From Prochlorococcus sp. RS04 (GTDB lineage: Bacteria > Cyanobacteriota > Cyanobacteriia > PCC-6307 > Cyanobiaceae), in the NCBI RefSeq assembly GCF_001989455.1, contig NZ_CP018346.1, positions 372,001-436,000 of the forward strand: a stretch of 64,000 bases of DNA. The letters are read 5' to 3'. The notes under the pieces were generated by a model, which ran no database searches, had not been told where the DNA came from, and was given only the letters and a program-made list of their open reading frames with translations. Within the stretch, counting starts at the first letter, position 1. Every line of letters starts with the position of its first letter. A program made the translations under genes and the position numbers. Positions 10,878 through 20,428 of the stretch are shown one piece after another.

Positions 10878-11828
10878 ATGACTAATTACAAGCTAAAAAT
10901 AGCTAGTAGAAGAAGTAAGCTAGCAATGGTTCAAACTTTATGGGTTAAAGATCAACTAGAAAGGAATATTCCCAATTTAGAGGTATCTATAGAAGCTATG
11001 GCAACTCAAGGTGACAAAATCCTTGATGTAGCCTTAGCAAAAATAGGCGACAAAGGCTTATTTACAAAAGAACTTGAAGCACAAATGCTCGTAGGACATG
11101 CAGATATAGCAGTACATTCTCTAAAAGATTTACCAACCAATTTACCTAATGGCCTTACATTAGGATGCATTACAAAAAGGGAGGATCCTGCAGATGCTTT
11201 AGTAGTAAACAAAAAAAATAACTGTTATAAATTAGAAAACTTACCTGAAGGTTCGATTGTTGGAACAAGCTCCCTAAGAAGACTTGCACAATTAAGAAAT
11301 AAGTACCCACAACTTGTTTTTAAAGATATCAGGGGAAATGTTATTACAAGAATTGAAAAATTAGATGCAGGAGAATTTGATTGTATAATTCTTGCGGCCG
11401 CTGGTTTAAAGAGATTAGGCTTTGAATCAAGAATTCACCAGATTATCCCAAGTGAAGTTTCCCTTCATGCCGTTGGTCAAGGAGCACTAGGCATTGAATG
11501 TAAATCTGATGATAAAAAAGTTTTAGAAATTATAAATATCTTAGAAGATAAACCCACCAGTCAAAGATGTCTAGCAGAAAGGGCTTTTTTAAGAGAGCTT
11601 GAAGGTGGATGCCAAGTCCCAATAGGTGTGAATAGTAAAATTCAGAATGAACAACTTTGCCTTACTGGTATGGTTGCATCTCTTGATGGAGAAAGGCTTA
11701 TTAAAGATCAATATATTGGCAATATTAATGATCCCGAAGAAGTAGGCAAAGAACTAGCAAAAAAATTAAAGCATCAAGGTGCCGAAGAAATACTAAGCGA
11801 AATATTTGAAAAATTTAGAGAAAAATAA
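10878..11828 (+). CDS. hemC: Hydroxymethylbilane synthase (porphobilinogen deaminase)
   Basis: HemC condenses four porphobilinogen units into hydroxymethylbilane for heme, chlorophyll and cobalamin. The length of 316 residues is normal. The N-terminal [14 protein letters not shown], the catalytic HSLKDLPT segment near residue 79, the [11 protein letters not shown] arginine cluster near residue 132, and the cofactor-binding Cys in GGCQVPIG near residue 242 are all present. It lies downstream of rpoD and convergent with ppa, separated by six bases. No terminator hairpin is obvious between them. Confidence 0.97.
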   Translation: MTNYKLKIASRRSKLAMVQTLWVKDQLERNIPNLEVSIEAMATQGDKILDVALAKIGDKGLFTKELEAQMLVGHADIAVHSLKDLPTNLPNGLTLGCITKREDPADALVVNKKNNCYKLENLPEGSIVGTSSLRRLAQLRNKYPQLVFKDIRGNVITRIEKLDAGEFDCIILAAAGLKRLGFESRIHQIIPSEVSLHAVGQGALGIECKSDDKKVLEIINILEDKPTSQRCLAERAFLRELEGGCQVPIGVNSKIQNEQLCLTGMVASLDGERLIKDQYIGNINDPEEVGKELAKKLKHQGAEEILSEIFEKFREK

Positions 11829-11834
11829 AATTAG

Positions 11835-12425
11835 TTAATTTACTAATTTAGGATCAATTTCTTTTTTGTATCTCTCTTCACAATCTTTAATCACTTTAAC
11901 AGCTTCTTCTATCCCAAAAAAACCATTGACAGTACATGTTCCTGGTTTTTTTAGATCTTTGTAATGCTCCCAATAATACTTTGTTTCTTTTAACCAATGA
12001 TCTCCAAGGTCTTCATAACTTGAGATATGATCCATTCTTTTATCATCTGCGAGAACCGCTATCACCTTATCATCGACCTCTCCACCATCATCAAATTTCA
12101 TCAACCCAATAATCCTTGCTTCCACAATAGATCCTGGTATTAATGGCTCAGTTACACCAACAATTTCGATATCAAGCGGATCTCCATCTTCATCCCATGT
12201 CCTTGGAATACATCCATAAGCAAAAGGATACGCAAGTGATGAATAACCTACCCTATCAAGTTTAAGATGGCCCGTTTCTGTAATTAATTCATATTTATTT
12301 ATGGTATTAGAGTTCAATTCAACAATAGTGTTTATTATTGTATTTGAGCTATCTGTGAAAGCATTTAGTATGTGCAATAAATTTGGGGTAACCCTGCTTG
12401 GGGGCTGATTTAGATTAGCCATCAA
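11835..12425 (-). CDS. ppa: Inorganic pyrophosphatase (family I)
   Basis: This soluble enzyme hydrolyses pyrophosphate from biosynthetic reactions. The 196-residue length fits family I. The metal-binding signature DEDGDPLDIEIVG is near residue 80, and further acidic metal ligands occur in GEVDDKVIAV and the following DDKR. Tyr and Lys residues in LKLDRVGYSS and GCIPRTW complete the active site. The N-terminal 25 residues are longer than in E. coli and possibly start later. It is downstream of the M32 carboxypeptidase gene by 60 bases on the same strand. Confidence 0.95.
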   Translation of the reverse strand: MMANLNQPPSRVTPNLLHILNAFTDSSNTIINTIVELNSNTINKYELITETGHLKLDRVGYSSLAYPFAYGCIPRTWDEDGDPLDIEIVGVTEPLIPGSIVEARIIGLMKFDDGGEVDDKVIAVLADDKRMDHISSYEDLGDHWLKETKYYWEHYKDLKKPGTCTVNGFFGIEEAVKVIKDCEERYKKEIDPKLVN

Positions 12426-12485
12426 TAAATTATTTTTGTTTATCTTACATCCTCACACCTAACCAAATTCTTTAAAAGTAATGTT

Positions 12486-13991
12486 TCAGCAAAAATCATT
12501 TATTTTAGACCTTAGATGATTAATAAAATAGTTAGGAGATAGTTCTTCATTAGTTACATCTCTTACCAACTCCATACAATTAACTGATCTGCCATATTTA
12601 TGTATATTATTTTTTAACCAAAAGATGATCTTTTGATATTCACCATTTTCAATTAAGTTGTCAATCAAACCTATGTCTCTTTCCATTTGAGAAGATATTT
12701 GCGCACTCGTAACATGTCCTAACAAATATGAGGGGAAATATCCAAAAGCCCCTTCACTCCAATGAACATCTTGAAGACAACCTTCTGAATCATTAGATGG
12801 TTTAATTCCTAGAAGTTCATCATATCTTTTATTCCATTCTGTTGGAATATCTTCAGCAGGTAACCCTCTTTCAATTAAATCTATTTCAAGTTCGGTTCTT
12901 ATTAATATGTGTAAGCCATAAGTCAATTCATCCGCTTCAACCCTATTTAATCCTGCTTCCAAATGATTAATAGATTTCCATAATTCTAAATAATTATTAA
13001 GAGAACATCCAGCCGAAACAAATTTGTTAAAAAATCTTTTTGAAAAAGATTTGGATTTAACTATTCTATTTTCCCAAAATAAAGATTGACTTTCATGAAT
13101 ACCCATAGAGGTTGCTTGACCTAAAGGCCAAGCAAACCATTGATGACTTTGAGATGGTAAACCCTGCTCATAAATAGAGTGCCCCCACTCATGCGCAGTT
13201 GCTAAAAAACTTGATAATGGTTCACCTTCAACAATTCTTGTCGTAATCCTGTAATCATTAGGCCCTAATGTAATCGAAAAAGGATGGGGAGATTTACCAA
13301 CAACAACTAGATCTTTATCTCTCCCAAACTCATCAAGTAATTGAGAACATAAATTATGTTGAGATTCTGGACTCAAATCCCAGAGATATTTCTTAGATTT
13401 ATCGATCCCTCTAATCAACTCTGGAAGAGTATCTTTCAAAGGCTGAAACATTTTATTCAGCCACTTTAAAGTTAATTCAGGCTCAAAGGGTTGGGCTAAA
13501 GTTTCCCATGGTGAATATTGATCTGATATTTGTTTTGCCTCTTCAATCCGTAATTTAACTAATTCTTCAAAGAAAGGAAGAAAAATTTTAAAATCTGATT
13601 TTTCCTTAGCTTCTTGCCAGCTTTCATACCCTTTAGATTTTGCCTTTGCTAGAGACTCAACTAATTTAGGATCTAAATTTCTTTCTCTATTAAATTCCTT
13701 CAATAAAAGACTAATATTTCTTTCTTTATCTTTCATGAAAAGTTGATTATCGGAATTTCGTTCAATATCTGCTAGTTCATTTTTAGCAGCTTGTATTAAA
13801 TTAGAAAATTCCTCAGAAGAATTTCTTTCATGCAATACTTTTGCAATATAAGTAAGTTGTTCAGACCTCCAAGAAGCCCCTTTCTTCGGCATTCCAGTAT
13901 TCTGATCCCAATAAAGTGTATTTTGGATTGAACCTAATATTTGTGTTTCTTTAAGGTAAGCACCCAGATTATTCCAATGAGTTTCAGCCAA
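12486..13991 (-). CDS. M32 carboxypeptidase (Taq type)
   Basis: A 501-residue zinc metallocarboxypeptidase of family M32. The zinc motif HEWGH occurs near residue 267, followed by the third ligand region HESQS about 30 residues later, and the family segments QSHQWFAWPLG and GAFGYFPSYLLGH are present. It removes C-terminal amino acids with broad specificity and probably serves cytoplasmic peptide turnover. The start at 13991 leaves a normal N-terminus. It is encoded upstream of ppa and is divergent from the YjbQ gene at 14100. Confidence 0.93.
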   Translation of the reverse strand: MAETHWNNLGAYLKETQILGSIQNTLYWDQNTGMPKKGASWRSEQLTYIAKVLHERNSSEEFSNLIQAAKNELADIERNSDNQLFMKDKERNISLLLKEFNRERNLDPKLVESLAKAKSKGYESWQEAKEKSDFKIFLPFFEELVKLRIEEAKQISDQYSPWETLAQPFEPELTLKWLNKMFQPLKDTLPELIRGIDKSKKYLWDLSPESQHNLCSQLLDEFGRDKDLVVVGKSPHPFSITLGPNDYRITTRIVEGEPLSSFLATAHEWGHSIYEQGLPSQSHQWFAWPLGQATSMGIHESQSLFWENRIVKSKSFSKRFFNKFVSAGCSLNNYLELWKSINHLEAGLNRVEADELTYGLHILIRTELEIDLIERGLPAEDIPTEWNKRYDELLGIKPSNDSEGCLQDVHWSEGAFGYFPSYLLGHVTSAQISSQMERDIGLIDNLIENGEYQKIIFWLKNNIHKYGRSVNCMELVRDVTNEELSPNYFINHLRSKINDFC

Positions 13992-14099
13992 AGATTTAAA
14001 TGGAAATTAAATTTATCTTAAGATAAAAATTTTAATGTCTGCAGTAAAACATCCATCTTTGTCCATAATAGGATATTGGTTAATTAAGTTTTAACTTAT

Positions 14100-14555
14100 A
14101 TGGAACAAATATTTTCAAAATTAAAATTCATAACTCATGGCGAGGGTTTTATTGATATCACATATGATTTAAATTTATGTGTTAAAAAAAATAATTTTCA
14201 TTCCGGAATTTTAAATTTAACTTCACTTCATACAAGTTGCAGTTTAACTATTAATGAGAACGCAGATCCAAATGTACTGAGGGACCTAAAAAAGTATATG
14301 CAATCGATAGTTCCCTATGATTCCTACTTAAGCTTATCAAAAAATAGAGAAGAGATATCCTATAAACATTATCAAGAAGGGGCTGACGATATGCCAGCAC
14401 ATATTAAAACATCCCTAACAAACACTTGTTTATCTTTGAGTTTTCAAGACGGAAAAATTCTGCTTGGCACATGGCAAGCAGTTTATTTATGGGAACATCG
14501 ATTTGATCAAAAGGAAAGAATCATTAATGTACATATAATTGGTGAGAAAAAGTAA
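14100..14555 (+). CDS. YjbQ/UPF0047 family protein
   Basis: A 151-residue member of the YjbQ family, a compact beta fold. The signature elements are LTSLHTSCSLTINENADP near residue 42, the HYQEGADDMPAHIK segment near residue 91, and LLGTWQAVYLWEHR near residue 122. The conserved Cys and His residues in these motifs are present. Some members rescue thiamine phosphate synthase loss when overexpressed, but the physiological reaction is uncertain. It is followed after 36 bases by the pterin dehydratase gene and may be co-transcribed with it. Confidence 0.9.
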   Translation: MEQIFSKLKFITHGEGFIDITYDLNLCVKKNNFHSGILNLTSLHTSCSLTINENADPNVLRDLKKYMQSIVPYDSYLSLSKNREEISYKHYQEGADDMPAHIKTSLTNTCLSLSFQDGKILLGTWQAVYLWEHRFDQKERIINVHIIGEKK

Positions 14556-14591
14556 GATATTTATAATGTAATAAGTCAGATTTATTATTTA

Positions 14592-14882
14592 ATGGAACCC
14601 TACATTTTGCAAGATGAAGAATTGGATGAATTAGTTGTCAAAATACCTGGCTGGGAAATTAAATCTAAACACATCCAAAGAGAATTTAACTTCGCTAATT
14701 TTATTGAAGCCTTTGCTTTTATGACTAAGGTTGCTTTAATCTGCGAAAAATATAATCATCATCCTAACTGGGAGAATGTTTATGCAAAAGTAATAATTAA
14801 ATTAAATACACATGATCTAGGAGGCATTTCGAATCTGGATCAAACATTAGCTTCGGAAATCAACAAAATTTTCGATCAATAA
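14592..14882 (+). CDS. phhB: 4a-hydroxytetrahydrobiopterin (pterin carbinolamine) dehydratase
   Basis: This 96-residue protein matches the PCD/DCoH family. The motif [EK]KYNHHPNW is near residue 55, and the helix-strand end TLNTHDLGG-like segment (IKLNTHDLGGIS) is near residue 78. PCD dehydrates the 4a-carbinolamine pterin. No phenylalanine hydroxylase is seen in the window, so its job here may be in general pterin or molybdopterin chemistry, as suggested for plant and cyanobacterial homologues; that is inference. It sits 29 bases before the CobW GTPase. Confidence 0.92.
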   Translation: MEPYILQDEELDELVVKIPGWEIKSKHIQREFNFANFIEAFAFMTKVALICEKYNHHPNWENVYAKVIIKLNTHDLGGISNLDQTLASEINKIFDQ

Positions 14883-14911
14883 AAATATAAACTTCTTTTA
14901 AACTATTCAAA

Positions 14912-16000
14912 ATGTCTAAAAATTTATTGCCAGTTACTATTATTAGTGGATTTTTAGGTTCTGGCAAAACTACACTTCTAAATCATATTTTAAAAAATCA
15001 AGTTGGTATTAAAACAGCTGTTTTAGTCAACGAATTTGGAGAAATCGGAATAGATAATGACTTAATAATAGAAGGCTCAGAAGATATGATCGAATTAAAT
15101 AATGGATGTATATGTTGCTCTATCAATGGCGAATTATTAAATACCGTATCCAAAGTTTTAGAAAGAGCTGAAAAATTAGACTATTTGATTGTTGAAACAA
15201 CTGGATTAGCAGATCCATTACCAGTAGCCATGACTTTTGCGGCTGGTGATCTTAGAGAAAAAGTAAGATTAGATTCAATAATCACTGTCATTGATGGAGA
15301 AAATTTTGATTTTGAAATTAATAATACAAGTGTCGCCTATTCTCAAATTTTATACGGAGATATCCTTCTTCTTAATAAATCTGATTTAGTAAATGAAAAA
15401 CAATTAAAGAAAATAGAGGGGTTTATAAATAAAATAAAAAAAGAACCAAGGATTTTGAGATCAACTAATAGTGAAGTTGCATTACATACAATAATGAGCG
15501 TGGGTCTATTTGAGACAGATACTTTTGAATTCGAGAAAAATAAAAAAAATATAAAACAAAATTCCCACGATCACTCTTCTCATTCCCACGATCACTCTTC
15601 TCATTCCCACGATCACTCTTCTCATTCCCACGATCACTCTTCTCATTCCCACGATCACTCTTCTCATTCCCACGATCACTCTTCTCATTCCCACGATTTG
15701 ATAAATAATATCGAGGGTTTTACCTCAGTTTCATATGAGACATTTGAACCATTTTCTTTAAGGAAATTTCAATATTTCTTAGATAATCAAATTTCAGAAA
15801 ATGTATTTAGAGCAAAAGGAATACTATGGTTTATGGAAAGTGAAAGAAAACACATTTTTCACCTATCTGGAAAGCGGTTTTCTCTAGATGATGAGGAATG
15901 GACAAAAGAAAAATCTAACAAGATAGTATTAATTGGGAAAAACTTAGATCACCAAACTATTAAAAATCAACTGTCATCATGTAGATTTAATTCAGATTAG
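14912..16000 (+). CDS. CobW/COG0523 GTPase with His-rich repeat
   Basis: A 362-residue G3E GTPase of the metal-chaperone family. Walker A GFLGSGKT is at residues 13-20, the metal-site motif GCICCS is near residue 68, ETTGLADP is near residue 92, and NKSD near residue 155 reads guanine. Residues 218-264 are a His-rich linker made of six identical HDHSSHS units. The CobW C-terminal domain follows. Such His arrays typically bind zinc, nickel or cobalt, so the protein may deliver or store a metal. Which metal is unknown. Upstream are YjbQ and PhhB, downstream an iron-type permease. Confidence 0.9.
   Translation: MSKNLLPVTIISGFLGSGKTTLLNHILKNQVGIKTAVLVNEFGEIGIDNDLIIEGSEDMIELNNGCICCSINGELLNTVSKVLERAEKLDYLIVETTGLADPLPVAMTFAAGDLREKVRLDSIITVIDGENFDFEINNTSVAYSQILYGDILLLNKSDLVNEKQLKKIEGFINKIKKEPRILRSTNSEVALHTIMSVGLFETDTFEFEKNKKNIKQNSHDHSSHSHDHSSHSHDHSSHSHDHSSHSHDHSSHSHDHSSHSHDLINNIEGFTSVSYETFEPFSLRKFQYFLDNQISENVFRAKGILWFMESERKHIFHLSGKRFSLDDEEWTKEKSNKIVLIGKNLDHQTIKNQLSSCRFNSD
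15563..15697 (+). repeat. 21-bp tandem repeat in the CobW gene
   Basis: A unit reading TCCCACGATCACTCTTCTCAT is repeated six times without a mismatch, followed by nine bases of a seventh copy. Unit starts are at 15563, 15584, 15605, 15626, 15647 and 15668. Each unit encodes the peptide unit SHDHSSH and keeps frame, so copy-number changes lengthen or shorten the His linker without disrupting the gene. Base-perfect copies in synonymous positions point to recent expansion by slippage rather than selection on protein alone. Confidence 0.97.
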
Positions 16001-16026
16001 AGTTCATATTAGGATTTAATTAATTT

Positions 16027-17565
16027 TTGAAATTACTTATTAAAGGATTTAAAGAAGCAGTAACCGAATTAAAGCTTTTTTATTTTATTTCATTCATTGT
16101 TGCACTCTTAGTAATCATTCCAATTTTCAATTTTATTCTTGAAGGAGTTCAATATGTTGTAAGTGGAAATTTTTCATTAGGTATTGCTGGAGGAGAAGAG
16201 GTATTAGAGACTTTAAAAGTTTTAGTACTGACAAGTTTTTTTGGAGGAGGATTAGGCACTTTGAATGGATGGTTACTTTCAAATTGTGATTTTAAGTTCA
16301 GAAAAGTTCTCCGTATTTGTCAGCTCATTCCACTAGCCGCCCCAGCATACCTAATAACAGCTGTTTTGCAGGATTTAGGAAGTATTTTTGGGTATCAAGT
16401 AACTGGTTTATGGTGGGGGGTAGTAATACTTTCAATCTCTACTTACCCATATGTTTTCATTCTTGCTAACGAAAGTTTTAATAAATTTGGAATTAATCAA
16501 ATCAATGCTAGTAGAGGATTAGGAGTTGGGCCGTGGAGGAGCTTCTTTAAAATCGCTTTTCCAATGGCTTTGCCAGCACTAATAACAGGAATAAGTTTAA
16601 TGTGTATGGAAGTAATGAATGAGTTAGGAACATTTGCATTATTAAATATTCCAAGTATTTCTACCGGTATAGCTGAAAATTGGATAATTGAGGGTAATCC
16701 CAAAAGCGCTATTGGACTATCTTTGGTAGCTTTATTAATAATTTTCACTTTAATTATTTTTGAAAAATTCTCGAGAAGAAAATCAAAGCGGTGGAGTGAA
16801 AATCCTGCCTCAAAAGATTCTCAAGGGTGGGAATTAAAAAAAATAAGAGCTCTTTTAGCAATAACAATATCTTTATTTCCTCCAATTTTCTCTTTTGGAA
16901 TTCCATGTTTTTGGGTTCTACTCAATATCGATCAAATTCAAAAAGGGTTATCTGTAGAATTACTTACCCTATCATTCAGGACCATAAGTCTAGGATTTTT
17001 TACTGCATTAATAACTATGTTATTCTCCTTAATAATTTCCTTAGCAAGACGACCAAATAAAAGCTTATTACTAGGACTAATAACAAACCTTGCGGGGATA
17101 GGTTATGCAATTCCAGGCACTGTATTAGCTTTATCTTTAATAAGCATTTCTTCTCCAAAATTGAATTTCCTTGCTGTTTGCTTACTAATTTGGGGTTATC
17201 TTGTTCGATTTCTAACTATTTCTAAGGGTTCTATTGATTCAAGTCTTGAAAGAATTTCTCCTAGTCTAGATGAAGCTGCACTTGGACTAGGAGAAAATTG
17301 GCCGGGAATCATCAAAAGAATTCATCTACCTCTTCTTCAGGGACCAATATTCGTAGGATCACTATTGGTTTTTGTAGACACGATAAAAGAATTACCCATG
17401 ACCTTTATTTTGAGACCATTTGATTTTGATACATTATCTGTGAGGATATATCAATATGCTGGAGATGAAAGAATGGTAGAGGCAATATTACCAGCCATTC
17501 TAATCATGACTCTAGGTCTTATTGCTTCATTTACATTGATACCAAGTTTAGAGAAAAAAAACTAA
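16027..17565 (+). CDS. futB: Iron(III)-type ABC transporter permease (FutB-like)
   Basis: A 512-residue integral membrane protein with about twelve helices in two homologous halves. Each half carries the EAA-type loop that contacts the ATPase: ASRGLGVGPWRSFFKIAFP near residue 160, and DEAALGLGENWP near residue 418. This duplicated layout is typical of ferric iron permeases FutB/AfuB/SfuB. The matching binding protein and ATPase are not in the window. The start is TTG, since the hydrophobic N-terminus begins just after it. Four bases of overlap occur with the opposite-strand gene at the stop. The substrate iron is inferred from family. Confidence 0.88.
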   Translation: MKLLIKGFKEAVTELKLFYFISFIVALLVIIPIFNFILEGVQYVVSGNFSLGIAGGEEVLETLKVLVLTSFFGGGLGTLNGWLLSNCDFKFRKVLRICQLIPLAAPAYLITAVLQDLGSIFGYQVTGLWWGVVILSISTYPYVFILANESFNKFGINQINASRGLGVGPWRSFFKIAFPMALPALITGISLMCMEVMNELGTFALLNIPSISTGIAENWIIEGNPKSAIGLSLVALLIIFTLIIFEKFSRRKSKRWSENPASKDSQGWELKKIRALLAITISLFPPIFSFGIPCFWVLLNIDQIQKGLSVELLTLSFRTISLGFFTALITMLFSLIISLARRPNKSLLLGLITNLAGIGYAIPGTVLALSLISISSPKLNFLAVCLLIWGYLVRFLTISKGSIDSSLERISPSLDEAALGLGENWPGIIKRIHLPLLQGPIFVGSLLVFVDTIKELPMTFILRPFDFDTLSVRIYQYAGDERMVEAILPAILIMTLGLIASFTLIPSLEKKN

Positions 17566-18518
17566 ATTCTTTTATAAAGTTTTCTTATTAAGAAAGGTAG
17601 GCTTAAGAACAAATCTGCCGAGGTAGATATAACCCTAAAATAAACTAAACTTATTATAGTTATATTTTGTGGAATACTTCTGCCTACAAATAAAAGAAGG
17701 CAAGCCTCAAAAACGCCAACTCCTCCTGGAGCTGCTGGGACTACCAAGCCTAGAGACCATGACAAAGAAAAGATTCCCAATAAAGATATAATGTTCAGAG
17801 AATTACTCGAATAAAAAGTATTTAAGCAAATATAAAACCCAATAAATTTAGATAAAACAAATCCAATTTCAAGAAATAAAGCTCTAGTAGGGAAAAATGA
17901 AATTATATTTATTCTCTCTTCAAACTGGTCCTTTGAATTTTTAAGTTTTAAGACCTCAAATACTTTTCCCTTAAGAGCTCCTAGTCTTTTTAATATCAGA
18001 AAAATAAATTTCCTATTTAGGAATGCCAAAGGAACCATTAAAAAAATATAGAATGGCGAAAAAATCAATCCCATCGATGCCAAGAGAAAAGATCCGCTCA
18101 ACATAAAATAAGGTTCTATAAGTGTCGAATACCAAGCAATCTGAGGATTACTTATTGTTTTTAAAAAATTAAATCTTTCTACAAAATGCCAAACCCCTCC
18201 CGGAACGTATTTAAGAATATTGGTTAAAACATAAAAAGAGACGAGATTATTATTTTTAAATTCTTTCCCGAACCATCTAACAATATATTTCCATGCATAA
18301 GCGTTCAGGTAAATACTGAAAATACAAAATAAAAATGATAAAAATAGATTAATTCCATTTCTTTCTAAATTGACATCAAAAGAAATTTGATCAATATTAT
18401 TAAAAAAATAGATACAAAAATAGGACAAGCTTGTAATAAAAAAAATATTTTTTAAACAACCAAAATTAATTTTTTTAAGGAATCTAAGATATAAGTTATT
18501 GCTTGAGTTAAATCTCAT
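17562..18518 (-). CDS. UPF0104/LPG synthase-like membrane protein
   Basis: A 318-residue protein with about eight hydrophobic helices. The pattern SLGLVVPAAPGGVGVFEACLL, shown only in part (PAAPGGVGVFEA near residue 265), is the hallmark of the UPF0104/DUF2156-linked transmembrane domain of lysylphosphatidylglycerol synthase-like flippases. No catalytic aminoacyl-transfer domain is attached, so lipid handling rather than synthesis is likely. Its start overlaps the larC stop by four bases (ATGA), implying translational coupling, and its stop overlaps that of futB. Function unproven. Confidence 0.75.
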   Translation of the reverse strand: MRFNSSNNLYLRFLKKINFGCLKNIFFITSLSYFCIYFFNNIDQISFDVNLERNGINLFLSFLFCIFSIYLNAYAWKYIVRWFGKEFKNNNLVSFYVLTNILKYVPGGVWHFVERFNFLKTISNPQIAWYSTLIEPYFMLSGSFLLASMGLIFSPFYIFLMVPLAFLNRKFIFLILKRLGALKGKVFEVLKLKNSKDQFEERINIISFFPTRALFLEIGFVLSKFIGFYICLNTFYSSNSLNIISLLGIFSLSWSLGLVVPAAPGGVGVFEACLLLFVGRSIPQNITIISLVYFRVISTSADLFLSLPFLIRKLYKRI

Positions 18519-19747
18519 TTCCAGTTTTCAAATGCTTTAAATTTTTTGCTTGATTCTTTTATAATTTTTCTTATTTCGTAAGTTGATATTTTATGCTCTA
18601 ATTGTATTCTCAATACCTCATCATTTTCTGGTTTCATAGTTATTGATCCATCTGGTTTCAGAGTTTGTTTAACATTTATATTTCCAAAAGTTGTTGAACA
18701 TTCTCCTCTGCGTCTAAGTAATATCCACCTTGATTGTGTTCTTTCACGAACACCAATAGTGTTGGAATAATCAAACCATAATCTCCTAAAAAACTCTTTT
18801 TTCTCTATGGGCAAGATTACCTGAATAGAAAATCCAATTCTATTTTTTTTCATATTGATAGCTTGATAAGAAACATCGTAAGCTCCCTCAATTCTCAGTT
18901 TCTCCACAAAATTAGATATATCTTCGGGTGTTTGATCATCAATCCATGCTTCTTGAATAGATATCTCTTCACACTTTGGGCTAATGTATTTATCAACGTT
19001 AGTAGAAAAATCCTCAAATGAAGTAATTTTATAAACTCTTACCAAATTAGGGAATGTAAATTTTAGATCACCAATGCCGACTCCATAAGAGTTGACAGAA
19101 TATTTTGAAGGAGGTTCAAGATAGTCGACTAAATTAGCAAGTAAAGCAATGCCAGTTGGTGTTGAGAGTTCACCATCTATTGAGTTTAGGCTTGATAAAA
19201 CCTTAATATTTTTTTGTCTTATTAGCTCTATTACAGCAGGAGGTGGTACAGATAATTTTCCATGTTCAGTTTGAACAAAACCTTTCCCCAACATTGGTTC
19301 ATTACAATAAACCCTCCTTGGATTTAAGTAATTCAATGCTGCACACACTCCAATTATATCCACCAATGAATCTATAGCTCCAATTTCATGAAAATGAACT
19401 TCATCAGATTTAATGCCATGAACTTTTCCTTCCGCAATTGCTAAAGATTCAAATACTTCATAAATTATTTTTTTTAATTTATCTTCTAAGTGGCCATTTA
19501 AAATAAGTTCCTTGATACTTCTCCAAGTTCTTTTAATAGGACTACAGTCAATATTCTCAACCTTCGCCTTGATGCCTCGGATTGAACAACTTTTAGATTC
19601 CTTAAATTTTAGTTGATAAAGATCCTTTAATCCAAGATCAATAAGTGGCTGTTCAATAACTTTTTTAGGCACCCCTAAATCATAAAAAGCACCTAATAAC
19701 ATATCTCCGGAGATGCCAGGAGAACATTCAATAAAAACATCATCCAT
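18515..19747 (-). CDS. larC: LarC/DUF111 nickel-insertion protein
   Basis: LarC inserts nickel into the pincer nucleotide cofactor of lactate racemase and related enzymes. The 410-residue length matches the full protein, not the split LarC1/LarC2 form. N-terminal PGISGDMLLGAFYDLG near residue 10, EVHFHEIGAIDSLVDIIG near residue 112 and GELSTPTGIALL near residue 187 are conserved. No LarA, LarB or LarE gene is seen in the window, so the final target enzyme is unknown. The next gene, a membrane protein, overlaps its stop. The name rests on the DUF111 family. Confidence 0.9.
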   Translation of the reverse strand: MDDVFIECSPGISGDMLLGAFYDLGVPKKVIEQPLIDLGLKDLYQLKFKESKSCSIRGIKAKVENIDCSPIKRTWRSIKELILNGHLEDKLKKIIYEVFESLAIAEGKVHGIKSDEVHFHEIGAIDSLVDIIGVCAALNYLNPRRVYCNEPMLGKGFVQTEHGKLSVPPPAVIELIRQKNIKVLSSLNSIDGELSTPTGIALLANLVDYLEPPSKYSVNSYGVGIGDLKFTFPNLVRVYKITSFEDFSTNVDKYISPKCEEISIQEAWIDDQTPEDISNFVEKLRIEGAYDVSYQAINMKKNRIGFSIQVILPIEKKEFFRRLWFDYSNTIGVRERTQSRWILLRRRGECSTTFGNINVKQTLKPDGSITMKPENDEVLRIQLEHKISTYEIRKIIKESSKKFKAFENWK

Positions 19748-19785
19748 AAATCAAAGATTTCTTAACTGGTAAATTGCGGTGAGAA

Positions 19786-20397
19786 TCAACCTTTCATTCT
19801 AGTTTTTTTAGAAAGATTTTGTTCAATCACTTCGTACTTCATTAATTCCAAAGAATTTCCATCTCTGTTGATATCTAAACTTACAAAGCTATGCAAAAGT
19901 TCGAGAGAAAGCTCTCCTTTTATGACTAATTTAAAATTTTTATTTTTTAAATTTTTTGACTTTATAGTAGGGCAGATTTTAATAACAATTTCTTTCTTTA
20001 GAGTGTTAACAAAGACTAATTCTCCTCTAACAGAAAAATAATTGTCTTTTAGATCTAATTCTTCTAATAATTTTGAAAAGTTAGTTTTTGAAGAATCATT
20101 AGAGAAATCATTCAGTTGATAGGGATCCCATATGCCTGCAACCTGTAAATGCAAGTTTTGAGTATTTTTATTCTTTGGATAAACAATCCAATAATAACTT
20201 TTCTTTAAATCAATATGCTTTTTTAAAAGTGATAATGCTTTACCAAGAACTACTGTTTCAATTTTTTCGTCTTTATTATCAATTAAAAAGCCTCTATTTA
20301 ATTGTTTATTACTAAGAGGGGTGAATTTACCATTAATGATTCCGATTGCTCTGTGCTGTAATTGGTTAGTAACTTTTGGGATAGGATTTTTTAACAT
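19786..20397 (-). CDS. Hypothetical cyanobacterial protein
   Basis: I do not recognise this 203-residue protein. It is soluble, rich in lysine, asparagine and aromatic residues, and appears mostly beta-rich. Readable features include YYWIVYPKNK near residue 68, VAGIWDPYQLND near residue 86 and FSVRGELVFV near residue 120. These give the look of a nucleic-acid or RNA-associated regulatory fold, but I cannot name one. It lies between a small secreted protein gene upstream and larC downstream on the same strand, with 31 and 38 base gaps, so an operon is plausible. No signal peptide. Confidence 0.65.
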   Translation of the reverse strand: MLKNPIPKVTNQLQHRAIGIINGKFTPLSNKQLNRGFLIDNKDEKIETVVLGKALSLLKKHIDLKKSYYWIVYPKNKNTQNLHLQVAGIWDPYQLNDFSNDSSKTNFSKLLEELDLKDNYFSVRGELVFVNTLKKEIVIKICPTIKSKNLKNKNFKLVIKGELSLELLHSFVSLDINRDGNSLELMKYEVIEQNLSKKTRMKG

Positions 20398-20428
20398 ATT
20401 AAAAATTTGAGAATAATAATTTATCGCA

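Noticed and set aside
15506-15694. Minus-strand frame of repeated MRRVIVG units
   Set aside because: It is only the antisense reading of the 21-bp repeat in the CobW gene; no start signal or conserved product.
15563-15697. CRISPR array
   Set aside because: The 21-bp units are directly contiguous without spacers and lie in frame in a protein gene.
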